Source: Clusia tigrina
Lineage: Eukaryota > Arthropoda > Insecta > Diptera > Clusiidae
DNA: 64,000 nucleotides
Reading direction: 5' to 3'
Assembly: GCA_920105625.2 (NCBI GenBank)
Contig: OV050030.1
Coordinates: forward strand, 182,718,315 to 182,782,314
A program made the position numbers and the translations under genes. Positions 12,363 to 26,400 of the stretch are shown one piece after another; the first letter of the stretch is position 1, and the number at the start of each line of letters is the position of its first letter. The notes beneath the pieces were generated by a model. The model was not told where the DNA came from. It saw nothing but the letters and a program-made list of their open reading frames with translations, and made no database searches.

Positions 12363-13521
12363 ATGGTACGCACAACATGGGTGTACAGCCTGCGCAAAGA
12401 GGAACTGGTAGCAATCGCGGACGAATTCAACTTCGACAACACAGGGTCAGTGGAGGACTTACGGCGCCGGGTTGCGTCGTTCATTTCAAAGGCAGAATTC
12501 AAAGTGGATTTATAGGAACGACTGAGGGAGCTAGAAACCCAGTATACAAGAGCCGCCTCTCCTCTCGTTCTTCCCAGCGCCGCAGCACCAATACGGCAAG
12601 ACACGGTAGCACCGACAATGCGCGAGCGAACGCCTCCACCGACGACTTCTGTGACCCTCAGCAATTCAGAAGTGAGGGAAATCGCTAGACCCTCCTATCC
12701 AGCAGTCATAGACCAGGTGCGGAAATGGTCAGTAAGCTACGACGGCGGGAAGGAGTCGCTGGTATTTATTGAGGGGCTAGTGGAACTAGCAGACGCCTAC
12801 ACCCTCCCGATAGACTTTTTGCCACGAACAATGCCTGAATTGTTGCGCGAAAGGGCGTTGATGTGGTATCGCAACAACATTGGGAGACATGGGCAACGTT
12901 CAAGCGCGACTTCATTGGGTTTTCCTGCCATCGCGATATTTTGAAAGCCTGGAGGACGAAATACGTCAGAGACAACAGAAATCCAGGGAATCTTTTAAAG
13001 ATTATGTCATTGGCATGCAAAATTTAATGAGACATGCTGGGTACAGCGAGGAGCGAAAGCTAGAGAGAATTCACCAAAATAGCTCCACAGAGTATCAACT
13101 GTACATCAAGCGGAAAGATTTTGCTGACTTACAGGAACTAATCTCGCTAGCAGAGGACATTGAAACCATACGACCCGCTAAGACGACCCAGTTTGCCAAC
13201 ACACAAGTACGGCCGTCTCTACCACCAACAAGGTTTACCGCAACAACGCGCGCGTTTAGACCATTGCAGCCTGAAGAAGAGCGACACCGCATGGTGACAA
13301 CCGCTCCGGAAGCAGAGATCAATTTAGCGACCGCATGCAGACGCTGTGGTCGTGACGGCCATTTTGCAAGAGGATACTGAAACAACCAGGTTATGTTCTG
13401 CTGGGATTGTGGCAGAAGAGGCGTGAAGACCATCGAATGTAGCCGTGCGGGAAACGCGCAAGCTTCTCATCAGGACCGGGGCCCGACGAGAGGTTCAGCA
13501 AGCAGACCCCGACCACAATAA
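12363..13521 (+). pseudogene. gag: gag, unit 2 (in-frame stops and frameshifts)
   Basis: This is the longer gag copy. The ATG at 12363 opens the same SAP-like N-terminus as unit 1, and the same TAG follows after 50 codons (12513-12515). Near 12880-12935 the reading moves through two frame changes; one T is missing relative to unit 1 in GGGTTTTCC. It continues as the capsid part (FLPSRYFESLEDE... to about 13200), then a zinc-knuckle region: CRRCGRDGHFARGY, where the last Cys is Tyr, and CWDCGRRGVKTIEC, where the His is Val. A TGA at 13378-13380 separates the two knuckles. The frame ends at TAA 13519-13521. It is not functional as written. Confidence 0.82.
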
Positions 13522-13529
13522 ATAATCTA

Positions 13530-13871
13530 TGTTTCCAGGCTGGTCGCTTCACAGCAGTTATTATCGTAGGAACACAACAGGCGGAAGCGACCATCGACAC
13601 TGGAGCAACGCGCAGCTTCATTAGCAAGAAATTTGCGGAGCCATTAACAAAATTTCGGAGCACAACAGCGAGGAGCGTGGCGGTACGGCTCGCGGACGGA
13701 ACTAAGCGAATTGTGCTGAAGATGCCGGAGATACCAATACAAATGGGTAACGAACGGCATAGTATCGCATTTTTAATCTTGCCGGATGCCATCGATGACA
13801 TTATCGTCGGTATGGATTTCCTAGCCAAATGCAGCGCCGCCTTAAATGTGGGGGCAGCAGTGTCGTACTAG
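13530..13871 (+). pseudogene. Retroviral-type aspartic protease domain, unit 2
   Basis: The protease that matures Gag-Pol. The active site IDTGATRSF is at about 13593-13619, and the flap and C-terminal signature (DDIIVGMDFL) are at about 13797-13826. The frame is -1 relative to the end of gag, in keeping with a gag/pol frameshift arrangement. It closes at TAG 13869-13871, overlapping the RT frame that is open from 13829. The domain itself looks complete, but it is not joined in frame to RT. Unit 1 has lost this region. Confidence 0.8.
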
Positions 13872-16315
13872 CCGACAAAGACACCAACACAGTTTCGGTA
13901 ACGATAAATTGTACAGTGAGGACGGACTGCGAAAACAATGAGCTTGACAAAGCTGCTTTCATTGCGACGGAGTTGCGGTTGTTCAAAGAACTCCAAAGCG
14001 TTACCAGCGTCACGAAGCATAAAAATTTCATGAAGGGCGAGGCGCCTATCAAACAGCGGTATTTCCCAAGAAATCCAGCAATGCAGGCTATTATCAACGA
14101 GCAAGTGGACGAGCTAATCAACAAAAGGAACATTGAACATTCTAACAGCCCACAGAGTGCGCCTATCGTATTCGTGAAAAAGTAAACCGGTAAATGGAGA
14201 CTATGTGTGGACTACCGAAAACTGAATGCCAAGTCATTAGCCGATGCATACCCTCTGCCACGCTTACACCATATTTTAGATCGATTGCGAGAAGCTACGT
14301 GCATCAGTACTTTGGACTTAAAGAACGGCTACGGGCAGGTGCCAATGGATGAAGGGAGTAAGCATTTCACTGCATTCACAGTTCCGGGTCGAGGCCTGTA
14401 CCAATGGAAGGTTATGCCTTTTGGCCTCCATTCAGCACCTGCGACTTTCCAACGAGCTCTGGACTTGGTAATTGGACCTGATATGGAACCTCACGCTTTC
14501 GCTTACCTAGAAGACATCATAGTAACCTCCAAGTCAGAAACAGAATACAGAAAGCACCTACAAGAAGTGTTCCGATGGCTAAGAAAGGCTAACTTGAAGG
14601 TCAACGCCGAAAAGTGTGAGTTCTTCCAGAGGAAAATAAAATATCTCGGCCATGTAGTGAGCGAACATGGAATTCATACCGACCCAGAGAAGATCGCTGA
14701 AATCAAAACACTAAAGCCACCAACAAGCGTGAAAGAGCTTCGCCGTTACTTAGGTATCGCGTCCTGGTATCGCCGTTTCGTGCCCGAATTTGCGGACGTA
14801 TCGCAACCATTGACAATGTTGCTTAAGAAGGGAAAGCACTGGAAGTGGGGCAATGAGCAACAGGAAGCTGTTGATGCTCTCAAACATAGACTCACGGGGG
14901 CACCGAAATGGCTCAACTCCATAGAGAGTCCTTCGGAACGAATCGCAAGATGAGCATTGGAGTTGCAGCAATACACATTCAACATCAAGTACCGTAAAGG
15001 AAAGTTAAACGTACTGGCAGACGCTCTATCAAGGCAACCTAGTGAAGAGGTCTGTCGAATAGATACGGCGGAGAAAGACGTTCCGACATGCTCATGGTGG
15101 CAAAGGAAGTGCGGAGAAGTATTACAACAACCCCAGAAATTTCCCGACTTCACCATCGAGATGGGGCACCTATACCGCCATCTCACATCGCAGACGGCAG
15201 ATGAAGACTGCGCATCGTGGAAAATGTGCATACCTACACCTCTGCGCACACGAGTAATGGAGGAGAACCATGATAGTCCAAGTGCCGGACACCTAGGTTT
15301 CCGGAAGACTATCATCCGTATTTGCAACCGATACTATTGGCCTGGCATGACCCGAGATATCACCCGCTATGTAAGAGCCTGCGCGTCATGCCAGACATAT
15401 AAGCCGGATCAACGACAGCCGGCAGGGAAAATTTTGAACCGTGAATTTTGAAGAACCGTGGTCAATTATTAGTGCCGACTTCGTGGGACCGCTACCACGC
15501 TCCAAGCAGGGGAATACTATGCTTTTAGTATTCCACGACAAATTTTCGAAATGGGTGGAGCTGATACCACGACGGCAGGCAACAACAGCAGGGGTACAGA
15601 AGGCCTTCAGGGAACGCATATTACCGCACTTTGGCGTCCCTAAGGTACTTATCACCGACAACGGAACTCAGTCCACCAGCCACGCATTTCGGGAGTTCTT
15701 AGAAGATCTCGGGGTACGGCACCAGTATACTGCACCATACACCCCCCAGGAGAATCCAGAACAGAACGAGCAAATAGGACCATTAAAACCATGGTGGCAC
15801 AATGCGCAAATGGTAATCAGCGAAAATGGGACACACACCTACCGGAGATCGCGCTAGCTATCAATTCCTGCGTAGCGAAAAGCACGGTATATACTGCCGC
15901 ATACCACACCCATGGGCGTGAGTTTCGCCTACCCCATGCGCTCTACGATGAATGCACTCTCGGCACGGGGCAGATAACACTTCCACCAACGGAGAAGGCA
16001 AAGAGACTGGCGGAAATATTTACCATTGTACGACAACGATTAGAAAGAGCGGCTCAGGACCAGGCTCGTTATTACAACCGACGGAGGAGGGCTTGGAAAC
16101 CAGCCATTGGGGAATGTATACTTGTGAAAGCACACCACCTCTCTAAGGCAGTAGACGGTTTTGCCGCAAAATTGGCACCAAGATACGAAGGCCCCTACCA
16201 AGTAACTGGCTTTATATCACCCGTGATCGCACAGCTTAAACGGCGAGCAGATAACAGGCCTCGCACAGCACACGTGAGTGAAATGAAAGCTTTCCATGAC
16301 CCCATAGCCCAATAA
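13829..16315 (+). pseudogene. pol: pol (RT, integrase), unit 2, multiple breaks
   Basis: The RT frame is open from about 13829 with a TAA at 14183-14185, just before the fingers motif (WRLCVDYRKLN). Then come TLDLKNGY and PFGLHSAP, and the catalytic box again reads YLED instead of YLDD. As in unit 1, the RNase H core is missing (RLTGAP to KWLNSIES) and a TGA stands at 14951-14953. Integrase has the zinc region and both Asp motifs. A short replaced segment breaks the frame near 15436-15455 (AGKILNREF stop), and the one-base shift after the glutamate region matches unit 1. The C-terminal GPYQV module ends at 16315. Sharing these lesions with unit 1 shows they predate the duplication. Confidence 0.88.
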
Positions 16316-16542
16316 TATAAATACAATGGATAAATATAATAAAATAAACGCCCTGAAAACGGCCACGAAGCTCACTGAACCGGCCCTCTAAAATGCAATT
16401 GATCCCACCCTGGCGTGATGCATGACCTTGATGAAATCACCCCATGCATAATTGCAAATGCAGAGATCAAAAATCGGTCATTATAGTGTCAATCGCAAGC
16501 GAAGTAAGTAATAAAATCAAAAGAACAAAAAAAAAAAAAGAA

Positions 16543-17478
16543 ATGGAGAATTCAAAATATGAACAAGTAAGTATCGACCTCCAGAGCAGCAGCGTACAAC
16601 CCACAACCAAACGCATGCGCATGGAGGATCCAATCGAGATATCCAGCGACGAGGAGACGGCAGAAGTTTTACCCGGTAAGCCACGCTTTCTTGCAAAATT
16701 CCCACCTGGAAAAGGTGGGGTTACTCTCGGTATGCTCGACTACCAGCGCCTACAGACGGGAGAGCATGCTAACGACGCCCTGGTTGAATTTTATATGCAG
16801 TGGTTCCAACATCACCAGTTGACGGCATTAGAGAGGGAGAGACTCCACATTTTCAGCCTCTTGTTTTACGCTCACCTAAAAACGCGAGCGATCCAAGGAA
16901 GCAGCACTCAGAGAGGGTGAAATTGGAGCAAAACTACTAACATTCTCAACAAGGATCACGTGCTGTTACCAGTGTGTGACGGAAACCACTGGTACCTTGT
17001 AATAGTATGGTACCCAGGAGAGACCCGGACCAAACTGCCAAGCCAAGAAGACCACGCCCAGAAGCAGCCCATGATGCTGATATTGGAATCGTTGTTTCAC
17101 GAGGAGCACGTAAAGCCATTGGGTTTGATCCGCCAGTTCTTGCAGCAGGAATATGAGCAGAGACACAATCCACTTGCAACTAATAGGTTCGAGGAAGCCA
17201 ACATGCCGACCTAAAAAGTGGAAGTACCACAGCAAGACAACGGCAACGACTGTGGGTACTATCTGCTGTGCAACATGGAGAGGTTCCTGCAGTCTCCAAT
17301 CGCTGACTACGAGCGACTGACCCAGAGGAACGGGCCTATGTTGGCAGCTGCCAAACGCTTCCAGCTGGGGAAGATAATAAAGGGTTTAGCAGCCGAACAA
17401 GGAGGAACAAATATCGATTGGCCCCCCCTCAAGAGAACGAAAGCGCGGCCAACGAATTTCCTACCACGGACCCGATGA
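16543..17478 (+). pseudogene. Ulp1/SENP-like SUMO protease, unit 2 (two stops, Asp lost)
   Basis: Same 936-bp reading frame as the intact copy at 10171, with no indels. Cys125 is TGA (16918-16920) and Tyr224 is TAA (17213-17215). The catalytic Asp182 is Glu (LILESL). Other replacements include Asp42Val, Ser61Thr, Thr77Asn, Met98Arg, Pro106Leu, Leu152Val and Phe155Trp. His149, Gln231 and Cys237 codons remain. Reading both copies side by side I see only one silent difference. The copy is clearly dead and has accumulated changes without visible constraint. Confidence 0.9.
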
Positions 17479-17693
17479 TCGACCCCAAGGAGCAGGATAG
17501 TTTCCCCGAAGTTGAAGATGTCATCATGGAAGTGATCTACCACAAAACTTAGTAGCTGAAGTTTTGCTGATAGCCAAAGGGGCTCAGCAAAAACGGACAC
17601 GAGGGCGAATACGATTTAGGCTAGACGCATTCCGAGTGACCCTCATCGGTGCCGCTGTCATCGTTTTTTATCGTTCCCGAAGAGGGGAGGAGA

Positions 17694-19780
<2,087 letters not shown>

Positions 19781-19929
19781 ATAGTAAATTTATTTAATTA
19801 TTATATAATTTTTAAATTGATTGATTAAATTCACTTATGAAATGTGTAAGGAGAGGAAATAAAAGAAAATAAACACCCTTATACCAAATATATATATTAT
19901 GTTCACATTAGCATACAAGTATATGGGCA

Positions 19930-20880
19930 TATATGGGCAGCTATGGTACAGACCCATTGCTCCAAACAACACTTTCCAACAGCAGCAGACGTGGTTAGCA
20001 TGAAAACCGGTTTCTTGGGTGAATTGGAGCGCCCGACGTCAGAATGGGACGACTGGCTCGTATTCTTAGCAACCAAAAAGTTAGATTTGGTGAAGCTGAA
20101 GGAGTGGAGAACCTAACCACCTAACGATATATACAGCGACTGTGCAACAACTTTTGTTGGCGCAAACGCCATATTGAAAGACGATTATAAAATTTTTAAA
20201 TATGAACTCAATGCCACCGCACAACTGGCCGCATGCCATGGAGTCTCATGGCACTAGATCCCGCCCGGATCACCTAATTTCGGAGGGATCTGGGAAGCGG
20301 GTGTCAAAAGCATGAGACATCACTTAAAGAGGACCACTGGTGATGCATTATTAACTTTCGAGGAATTCTTCACCGTTTTAAATCAAGTTGAAGCCGTGCT
20401 TAACTCTAGGCCGCTGTCAGCACTCTCTGACGACCCGACCGCTTGCACCACTCTCACCCCCGGTCACTTTTTGGTAGGCGGCACACTGGCGATGCCACCT
20501 GAGGTTAACTTACTTGACATTAATACTCACCGACTCACTAGGTGGAAGTAGCTTCAACAAATGCAACAAGATTTTGGAAGCGCTGGAGTGCGAATATCTT
20601 CACGAATTACAAGTGCGTCACAAATGGCCTCAAGCTAAAACCATTCTAAAAACCGACAATTGGGTACTTATACGAGACGAACGCGCCCCCCCGTCACAAT
20701 GGTTGTTGTCGAAGTTCATATTGGAGGATACAACTTGGTGAGAGTTGCCACGATTCGTACTCAATCTTCAGTTATCAAACGTGCGATCTCGAAATTGGTT
20801 GTACTACCTACAGATGAGAAGGCTATTGACCAATACGGTGGGCGGTATGACTAACCAACACATATGTCGCCGCAGGACTA
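19930..20880 (+). pseudogene. BEL/Pao fragment, gag joined to integrase
   Basis: A piece with BEL/Pao gag character (RPTSEWDDWLVFLATKKLD, about 20028-20090) runs within 60 bases into integrase. The integrase shows a degenerate catalytic region (SDCATTFVGAN), then PNFGGIWEAGVKSMRHHL, then the VEAVLNSRPLSAL segment and the C-terminal DUF5641-like tail (WVLIRDERAPPSQW). The whole middle of pol is deleted. Stops interrupt it at 20114-20116 and elsewhere, and a frame change lies near 20545. It begins just right of the gypsy array's target duplication, so it may be older DNA into which the array inserted. Confidence 0.82.
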
Positions 20881-21341
20881 CCTGGACGAGGTGGGCGGAA
20901 ATGTTAAGGATCCTCAAGCCTCTACCCTGTATTAATTGTGCCCCATTGTTATACCGTTTAAATGTAATTTTAGATTGTCTCTGTCCTTAGAACCTTCTCA
21001 CATACATTTTGAAGTGTCTGGTTTGTTTAGTGAGTTGTACTTGGAACAGAGAACGAAAGAGAACGGTGTGCGCAGATATTTAAATAAATAAAGTTTGAAT
21101 ATGAATACTTACAGTTTTTACATCTCTTTAACACACCCTGACCAGCAGGTAACAGAGGTCGCAGTGTAAAGTAAAACCATTTTTATATATATAATAAAAT
21201 TTATTTTATTATTAATGTACTTTATAATTTTGTTTGTATGCCAATGAGAAAAGAATCAATGAAGGACCAAAACCTTAAAGAAGAAGTATAAAAAAGAGAG
21301 AGAAAACTACACAAAAGAGAAAAAAAAAGCTTTCCACCAAA
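20881..21341. other. Non-coding spacer, purine- and AT-rich
   Basis: Probably the 3' UTR/LTR side of the BEL fragment followed by AT-rich DNA and a purine-rich run (about 21250-21340, AAAGAAGAAG and AGAGAGAAAA types). No coding potential or RNA gene is visible. Confidence 0.5.
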
Positions 21342-22034
21342 AGCCTGGAGGACGAAATACGTCAGAGACAACAGAAATCCAGGGAATCTTTTAAAGATTA
21401 TGTCATTGGCATGCAAAATTTAATGAGACATGCTGGGTACAGCGAGGAGCGAAAGCTAGAGATAATTCACCAAAATAGCTCCACAGAGTACCAACTGTAC
21501 ATCAAGCGGAAAGATTTTGCTGACTTACAGCAACTAATCTCGCTAGCAGAGGACAACCGCTCCGGAAGCAGAGATCAATTTAGCGACCGCATGCAGACGC
21601 TGTGGTCGTGACGGCCATTTTGCAAGAGGATACCGAAACAACCAGGTTATGTTCTGCTGGGATTGTGGCAGAAGAGGCGTGAAGACCATCGAATGTAGCC
21701 GTGCGGGAAACGCGCAAGCTTCTCATCAGGACCGGGGCCCGACGAGAGCTTCAGCAAGCAGACCCCGACCACAATAAATAATCTATGTTTCCAGGCTGGT
21801 CGCTTCACAGCAGTTATTATCGTAGGAACACAACAGGCGGAAGCGACCATCGACACTGGAGCAACGCGCAGCTTCATTAGCAAGAAGTTTGCGGAGCCAT
21901 TAACAAAATTTCGGAGCACAACAGCGAGGAGCGTGGCGGTACGGCTCGCGGACGGAACTAAGCGAATTGTGCTGAAGATGCCGGAGATACCAATACAAAT
22001 GGGTAACGAACGGCATAGTATCGCATTTTTAATC
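21342..22034 (+). pseudogene. Isolated gag-protease fragment of the SUMO-protease gypsy family
   Basis: About 693 bases nearly identical to unit 2 of the array (from about 12948 to 13774). It covers the capsid C-part (SLEDEIRQRQQKSRES), both zinc-knuckle regions and the protease with IDTGATRSF. At the first knuckle it reads CGA where unit 2 has TGA, so that knuckle region is open here. It has its own deletion of about 140 bases at a GACA microhomology (GAGGACA joined to ACCGCTCC, near 21555). It has no LTR and stops abruptly inside the protease at AATC, followed by A-rich DNA. Confidence 0.88.
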
Positions 22035-22136
22035 AAAATATAAAAAAGAAAACAATACAAAAAAATATAAAGACAATGATAGAACCCAAAATAAGGCAAT
22101 TTCAAAAAAAAGAAAAAAAACAAAAAAAAAAATAAA

Positions 22137-22232
<96 letters not shown>

Positions 22233-22317
22233 TATAGGATTATTAAAATGCACAAAATTATTTACAGTGCAAGAATAATATTCATTAGAAGGTAGTTGCA
22301 CTACCTACTTCTAGAGA
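22035..22317. other. A-rich run, TA array and short spacer
   Basis: A-rich sequence (22035-22144) leads into a TA array at about 22145-22228, then unique AT-rich sequence up to an LTR-like boundary. No gene is visible. Confidence 0.6.
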
Positions 22318-22680
22318 TGTTGTGAGTCAGAACCAAGCTACCTGCGCGTAGTTGACTCACAGCACTAACTCCCAATAGACACTACACATTTGGTGTAGTT
22401 ATCATTTAGAAGTATTGCAATTAAACTAATTAAGAAATAATATATTTTTAGAGTGCAAATACTATAAATAAATAGTATTTATTTATTAATCATTATATGA
22501 ACTTTTAGGGTGCTTTAGTTCCGTAATCAAGTTGAGGAAAGGCATTAGAGTTTATAATGCACCTTCCACATTTTTATATTGAGTAGGTCAATTGGCTTAA
22601 CCAACTGAAACCAATCAACAGATGCGTATTTGGAACACCGGAAAGGTCATTACCTAGACCCCTATTCCCCTGAAGATAGT
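22318..22680 (+). repeat. Diverged, partial LTR of the errantivirus-like family
   Basis: It starts TGTTGTGAGTCAGAACCA and follows the LTR at 53641 with moderate divergence (GTAGTTGACTCACAGCAC, ACTCCCAATAGA, CTTTTAGGGTGCTTTAGTTCCG, ACCAACTGAAACCAATCAACAG, TGGAACACCGGAAAGGTCA). It lacks the end with the promoter and the primer site, so it is a truncated or solo LTR. Confidence 0.75.
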
Positions 22681-22959
22681 TTCATTTTGCACACATGTCA
22701 ATAATATTACAAAAGGCGTTTTAATTTTGTAATATCATATAATTTTATGATAAATAATTTTACAATAACCATTTCAGTTTTGACTACCCCTTAACTTTAA
22801 ATTTGTAACTTACTTTTATTTTTCCGAGCCAAAGAAAGGAATGTGCATATTTCCTTTTTTAAAATATGATAAACACTATAGATTTAAAATATACATAAAG
22901 AAAATATTTTTGGAAAAAACACGTTCATCGTTGGCTAAGTGGCCCTGGCCATTCGGAAA
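22681..22959. other. AT-rich spacer
   Basis: No open frame, RNA gene or recognisable repeat is visible. Confidence 0.5.
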
Positions 22960-23395
22960 CATAAATCTTAGGGCCATCGAAATATAATATAAAACTGTCA
23001 ATCCGTAAGAGCCGGTTGCCGGCATAGAATTCCATCTGTATCAAACGTTTGCCCTTGTGATTTATTGATCGTCATAGGAAGTGCTGGAATAATAGGAAAT
23101 TGCATTCATTGAATTTCAAAGGGCAAAATAGCTCAGGAAAAAATTAGATGTATCCGGTGTATTAAGATACGTTTATTCCGCGCAGTTCCCGTGAAAACTT
23201 CTAAATCGATCGCATCAACGTGTAAGACTTTTACTCTCATTATGGCCCTATTGACTTATGCATCCTTAACATTCCAATTTTTAATGAGGAGCTCAAGGCC
23301 ATTGACTTTCAATGCAAAGTTATGTGGTGGTAAACCACTAATTGATGAAGAATGCAAAAATTCGACAGGATAATTGTTAATCGGTCTTTATCCTA
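22960..23395 (-). pseudogene. Helitron helicase C-terminal fragment
   Basis: Read on the minus strand this gives the C-terminal part of a PIF1-like Helitron helicase: NYPVEFLHSSSISGLPPHNF (a counterpart of the plus-strand Helitron near 3832-3870), then MTINKSQGQTFD (motif V/VI region, about 23030-23070 on the plus strand). Stops and frame changes interrupt it. It belongs to a different Helitron copy from the one at 1-4402. Confidence 0.78.
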
Positions 23396-23646
23396 GCTAG
23401 AATAAACTTTTTATTTACAAGACGAACGTTTCAAAATATCAGAAGTGATTAAATAACAAACATAGTTTTAAAATTTTTAGAATTTAAAATATTTATTTAT
23501 CTATTGTAAACACATCATAAAAAATTCACAAAATTATTTTTTCGGTTAAGCCTTTGTATTTATAAAATGTATATAAATATTAAAATAAAATATCTAAAAT
23601 TATAAGATAAGTACATATGTACATGTGTTTTTTTATACCACTTCCC

Positions 23647-24217
23647 ATAATTATTTCCTTTTATATTCCCATTGTCACACCAAAACACCAAATGACAACT
23701 TACACCAACAACTTTTATCTAACCAAAAAATTGCTGAATAAAAGAAAAATGTTCATGACAAATATTGCATATTGCAATTTTTAATATCAATCACAAACTA
23801 TCACATTTCTCACACATAAATGTATGCATTTTGGCTGCTCTCTCCTTTTGTATGTGCCTTATGACGACATGCGCAGAGAGAGGAAATTTTCGTGACAGCA
23901 TGGAGTATTCATTTATTTTATCATCCTTGTTTTGAGTGCGCATGCGCTATAGAGAAGAGCGCGCTGCCTGAGTGGGAGAGCGTAATACGCTCATCCGCTT
24001 ACCCAAGAATGATAAAATAGAAGATTCCGCCAATGCTGCTATTAAAATTTCCTCTCTCTGAACATGTCGTCATAAGGTACATATGAAATGAGAGAACAGC
24101 AAAATGCATAAATTAATGTGTTTTGAAATGTGATCATATGTATTTAGTATTGAAAATTTTAATATTTATTGCATTTTATGATAATATTTATATGGGAATA
24201 TAAAAGGAAATAATTAT
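23647..24217. repeat. Foldback element (long imperfect inverted repeat)
   Basis: The outermost 26 bases (23647-23672, ending TATTCCCAT) are the exact reverse complement of 24192-24217. Further in, TGCATTTTGGCTGCTCTCTCC and CCTTATGACGACATGCGCAG on the left pair with the right side between about 24020 and 24110 with scattered mismatches, and TTTTATCATCC pairs with the segment near 24008. The centre (about 23930-24000) is GC-richer. No coding frame exists. It would fold into one hairpin of about 570 bases. Confidence 0.8.
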
Positions 24218-24500
24218 ATAATATTAAAAATTAATGAGCTGTAACACAAACATTTTCTAAGGAAAAAAACTTTCGGTTTTACTGTATTTAGGGGGTTGCT
24301 ACCGACTTTATTCTTTTCTCAATTGTAACTATTCTTATTCTTAGCATTTTTACTAAAAATCTCATTTACCATTACAATAATGCATATGTAAAAACACAAA
24401 TAATACATTGCACACCAAAAGTTTTCGTGCTTTTTATTTAGAGTGTATTACAAAAGTTTTGGTACGTCAAAGCAATTTTTCTTAAACAAATACTTAAAAA
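24218..24500. other. AT-rich spacer
   Basis: No coding frame, RNA gene or clear repeat is seen. Confidence 0.5.
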
Positions 24501-26400
24501 CTTCACTACTGGCTTTTCAATACGAAACATGCCGGCGCACTTCATGTGTCTGTCAACAGATAGTGCAGTATTGGTGCAACATTGTGTATCGCGAGCCGAA
24601 TGTATACATTTCTGGTATTTATGTCGATCACGCGCACCTGACCTCCTCCATCTGCAATGGTTTTCGTCATTCTTCCACAATACCCAATTCTGATATTCAT
24701 GTCGATCACGCACACCACGCCTGCTGCGTGTGCTATGGTTTTCATCACTCTTCCGAGTAGCCACAAGTAAATCGCCTTCTGCCACGATGTCGTGTTTTTG
24801 ATGTCGACAGTAGGCTCCGCAATGCCGATAAGAGGCCCACCTGTTAGGAAATGCGCTGGTGTGGAAACTGCTTCTTCGTTGGGATCAGTAGAGATTATTG
24901 TTAATGGGCGCGAGTTTAGTATTGCCTCGATTTCTGTAACAACTGTGCACAGTTCCTCAATCGTCAGAAACGACTCACTTAAAATGCGAGTCAAATGGAA
25001 TTTGGCAGATTTTAGCGCCGCTTCCCATAGTCCCCCAGAGTGTAGGGAGAGCGCCGCTATGTGACGAAAGCCGATCTTGCCGGTGACGCAAAATTCCGTT
25101 ATTTCACCTTGTAACTGCTTCTCTTGAAAGGATTCCCTGAACTCTTTCAGCTCACGGTGAGCACCTACAATATTGGAGCCGTTGTCGAGAGAACTGTGTG
25201 GCGTAAGATAAACCGCTTAAGTGCTGCGATAATTGCCTTGACCACCTCCATATGAACAGCCGTAGTTGCGAAACATATGAATAATGCGATGTGGCTTTTA
25301 GTGACGTGTAGTTCCCTAGGCTTCTACGTAGTCATAAGAGATACACCAATCGTCCTGCACGGTCTGGCACCATTCACTCGTTCAAGGGGCAAATTTCCCA
25401 TAATTTGTTGCTCGAAACGCGAGCGGCATCGAAATCACCGAAAGCATTTCGTCGTCACCGATCGTACCACTTTTCTTTCATGTACAATCCAAAATCGCTG
25501 CTGCAGAATCGCCATTAAAGCTTGGGTGCCAACATGCATATGTTTCTTATGCACATATCGCACAAAACAACGAACGAAGTTCCTGTCGTCCGGTAGCAAA
25601 ATAGTATGTTTTTAATCATGTGACAAGCTTGCGTTCTGTAAACACCCACTCGACGCAATTGGAGCTTTGGATGAACACACTCAAACCCTTCACCTTGCTG
25701 GATAAGTGCACTTCTCCCTTTCTTTGTAGCTCTCAGCACTCTCTGCCGAAGTAGTGTAGCTGCAAACTATTTACAATTCGAATTAACGCTTCGTTCAGCA
25801 TTGAGACGCTGAGAGTCGATATCTCCCCTTGCACACCCTTTATTTGCTCTTGCGAAATTTTTGTGGTTCAAATATAACGCGGAACCCTCACATCTTGCAT
25901 GGCCTTCAACATGTTATGAAACTCTATCCATTGACTGCTGGAACTTTGTTGAGTCGTCTCTCTAACGTTAGAAAGCGCAGTTCAACTGCATAAAAAGTCT
26001 CGCCTAATTTGTTGACTGTTATCTCTAGTCACGCTGTTTTGAAATATGCGCTCGCACTCTGCTTCTTAGTTCGTAAGAAAAGTTGATTTGTAAGAAATAT
26101 TTCTCCAGCTCCCAGAAACGCTCTACGAAACTATTAAGCTCATCTTGTCTCTCGTCTGCTCGTACTAAACCGCTCACTAAACTTTGAGTTGTCGCATGAT
26201 CATCTTCATGCATTTTCGTTCCGCCTGATAGAACGTCCCAGTGTCGTTTTCTGCAAACGTGGGAAACCATAACTCAGCTTTATTTGCCCCACAGACAGCA
26301 ATTCTAAAAAATTGTTCCATGCCGATATGTCAACAAATTTAGCAGCCTTCCTTCCTGTTATTTTAGGCAAAAAGTAAAATTGTATATACATATGTTTTTA
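24500..26400 (-). pseudogene. BEL/Pao pol remnant (protease/RT edge to integrase)
   Basis: Read on the minus strand. The 5' part (about 26400-26025) shows the end of the BEL aspartic-protease region (SVGQIKLSYGFP) and the FVERFWELE segment that precedes RT. After a large deletion, integrase appears: KSHIALFICFATTAVHMEVV (about 25300-25220), DNGSNIVGAHRELKEF (about 25180), LHSGGLWEAALKSAKFHL (about 25050-25000) and the intact frame 24994-24542 with EIEAILNSRPLTIISTDPN and TPAHFLTGGPL. The tail has a duplicated module (see findings). Frameshifts and stops are numerous. Confidence 0.82.
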
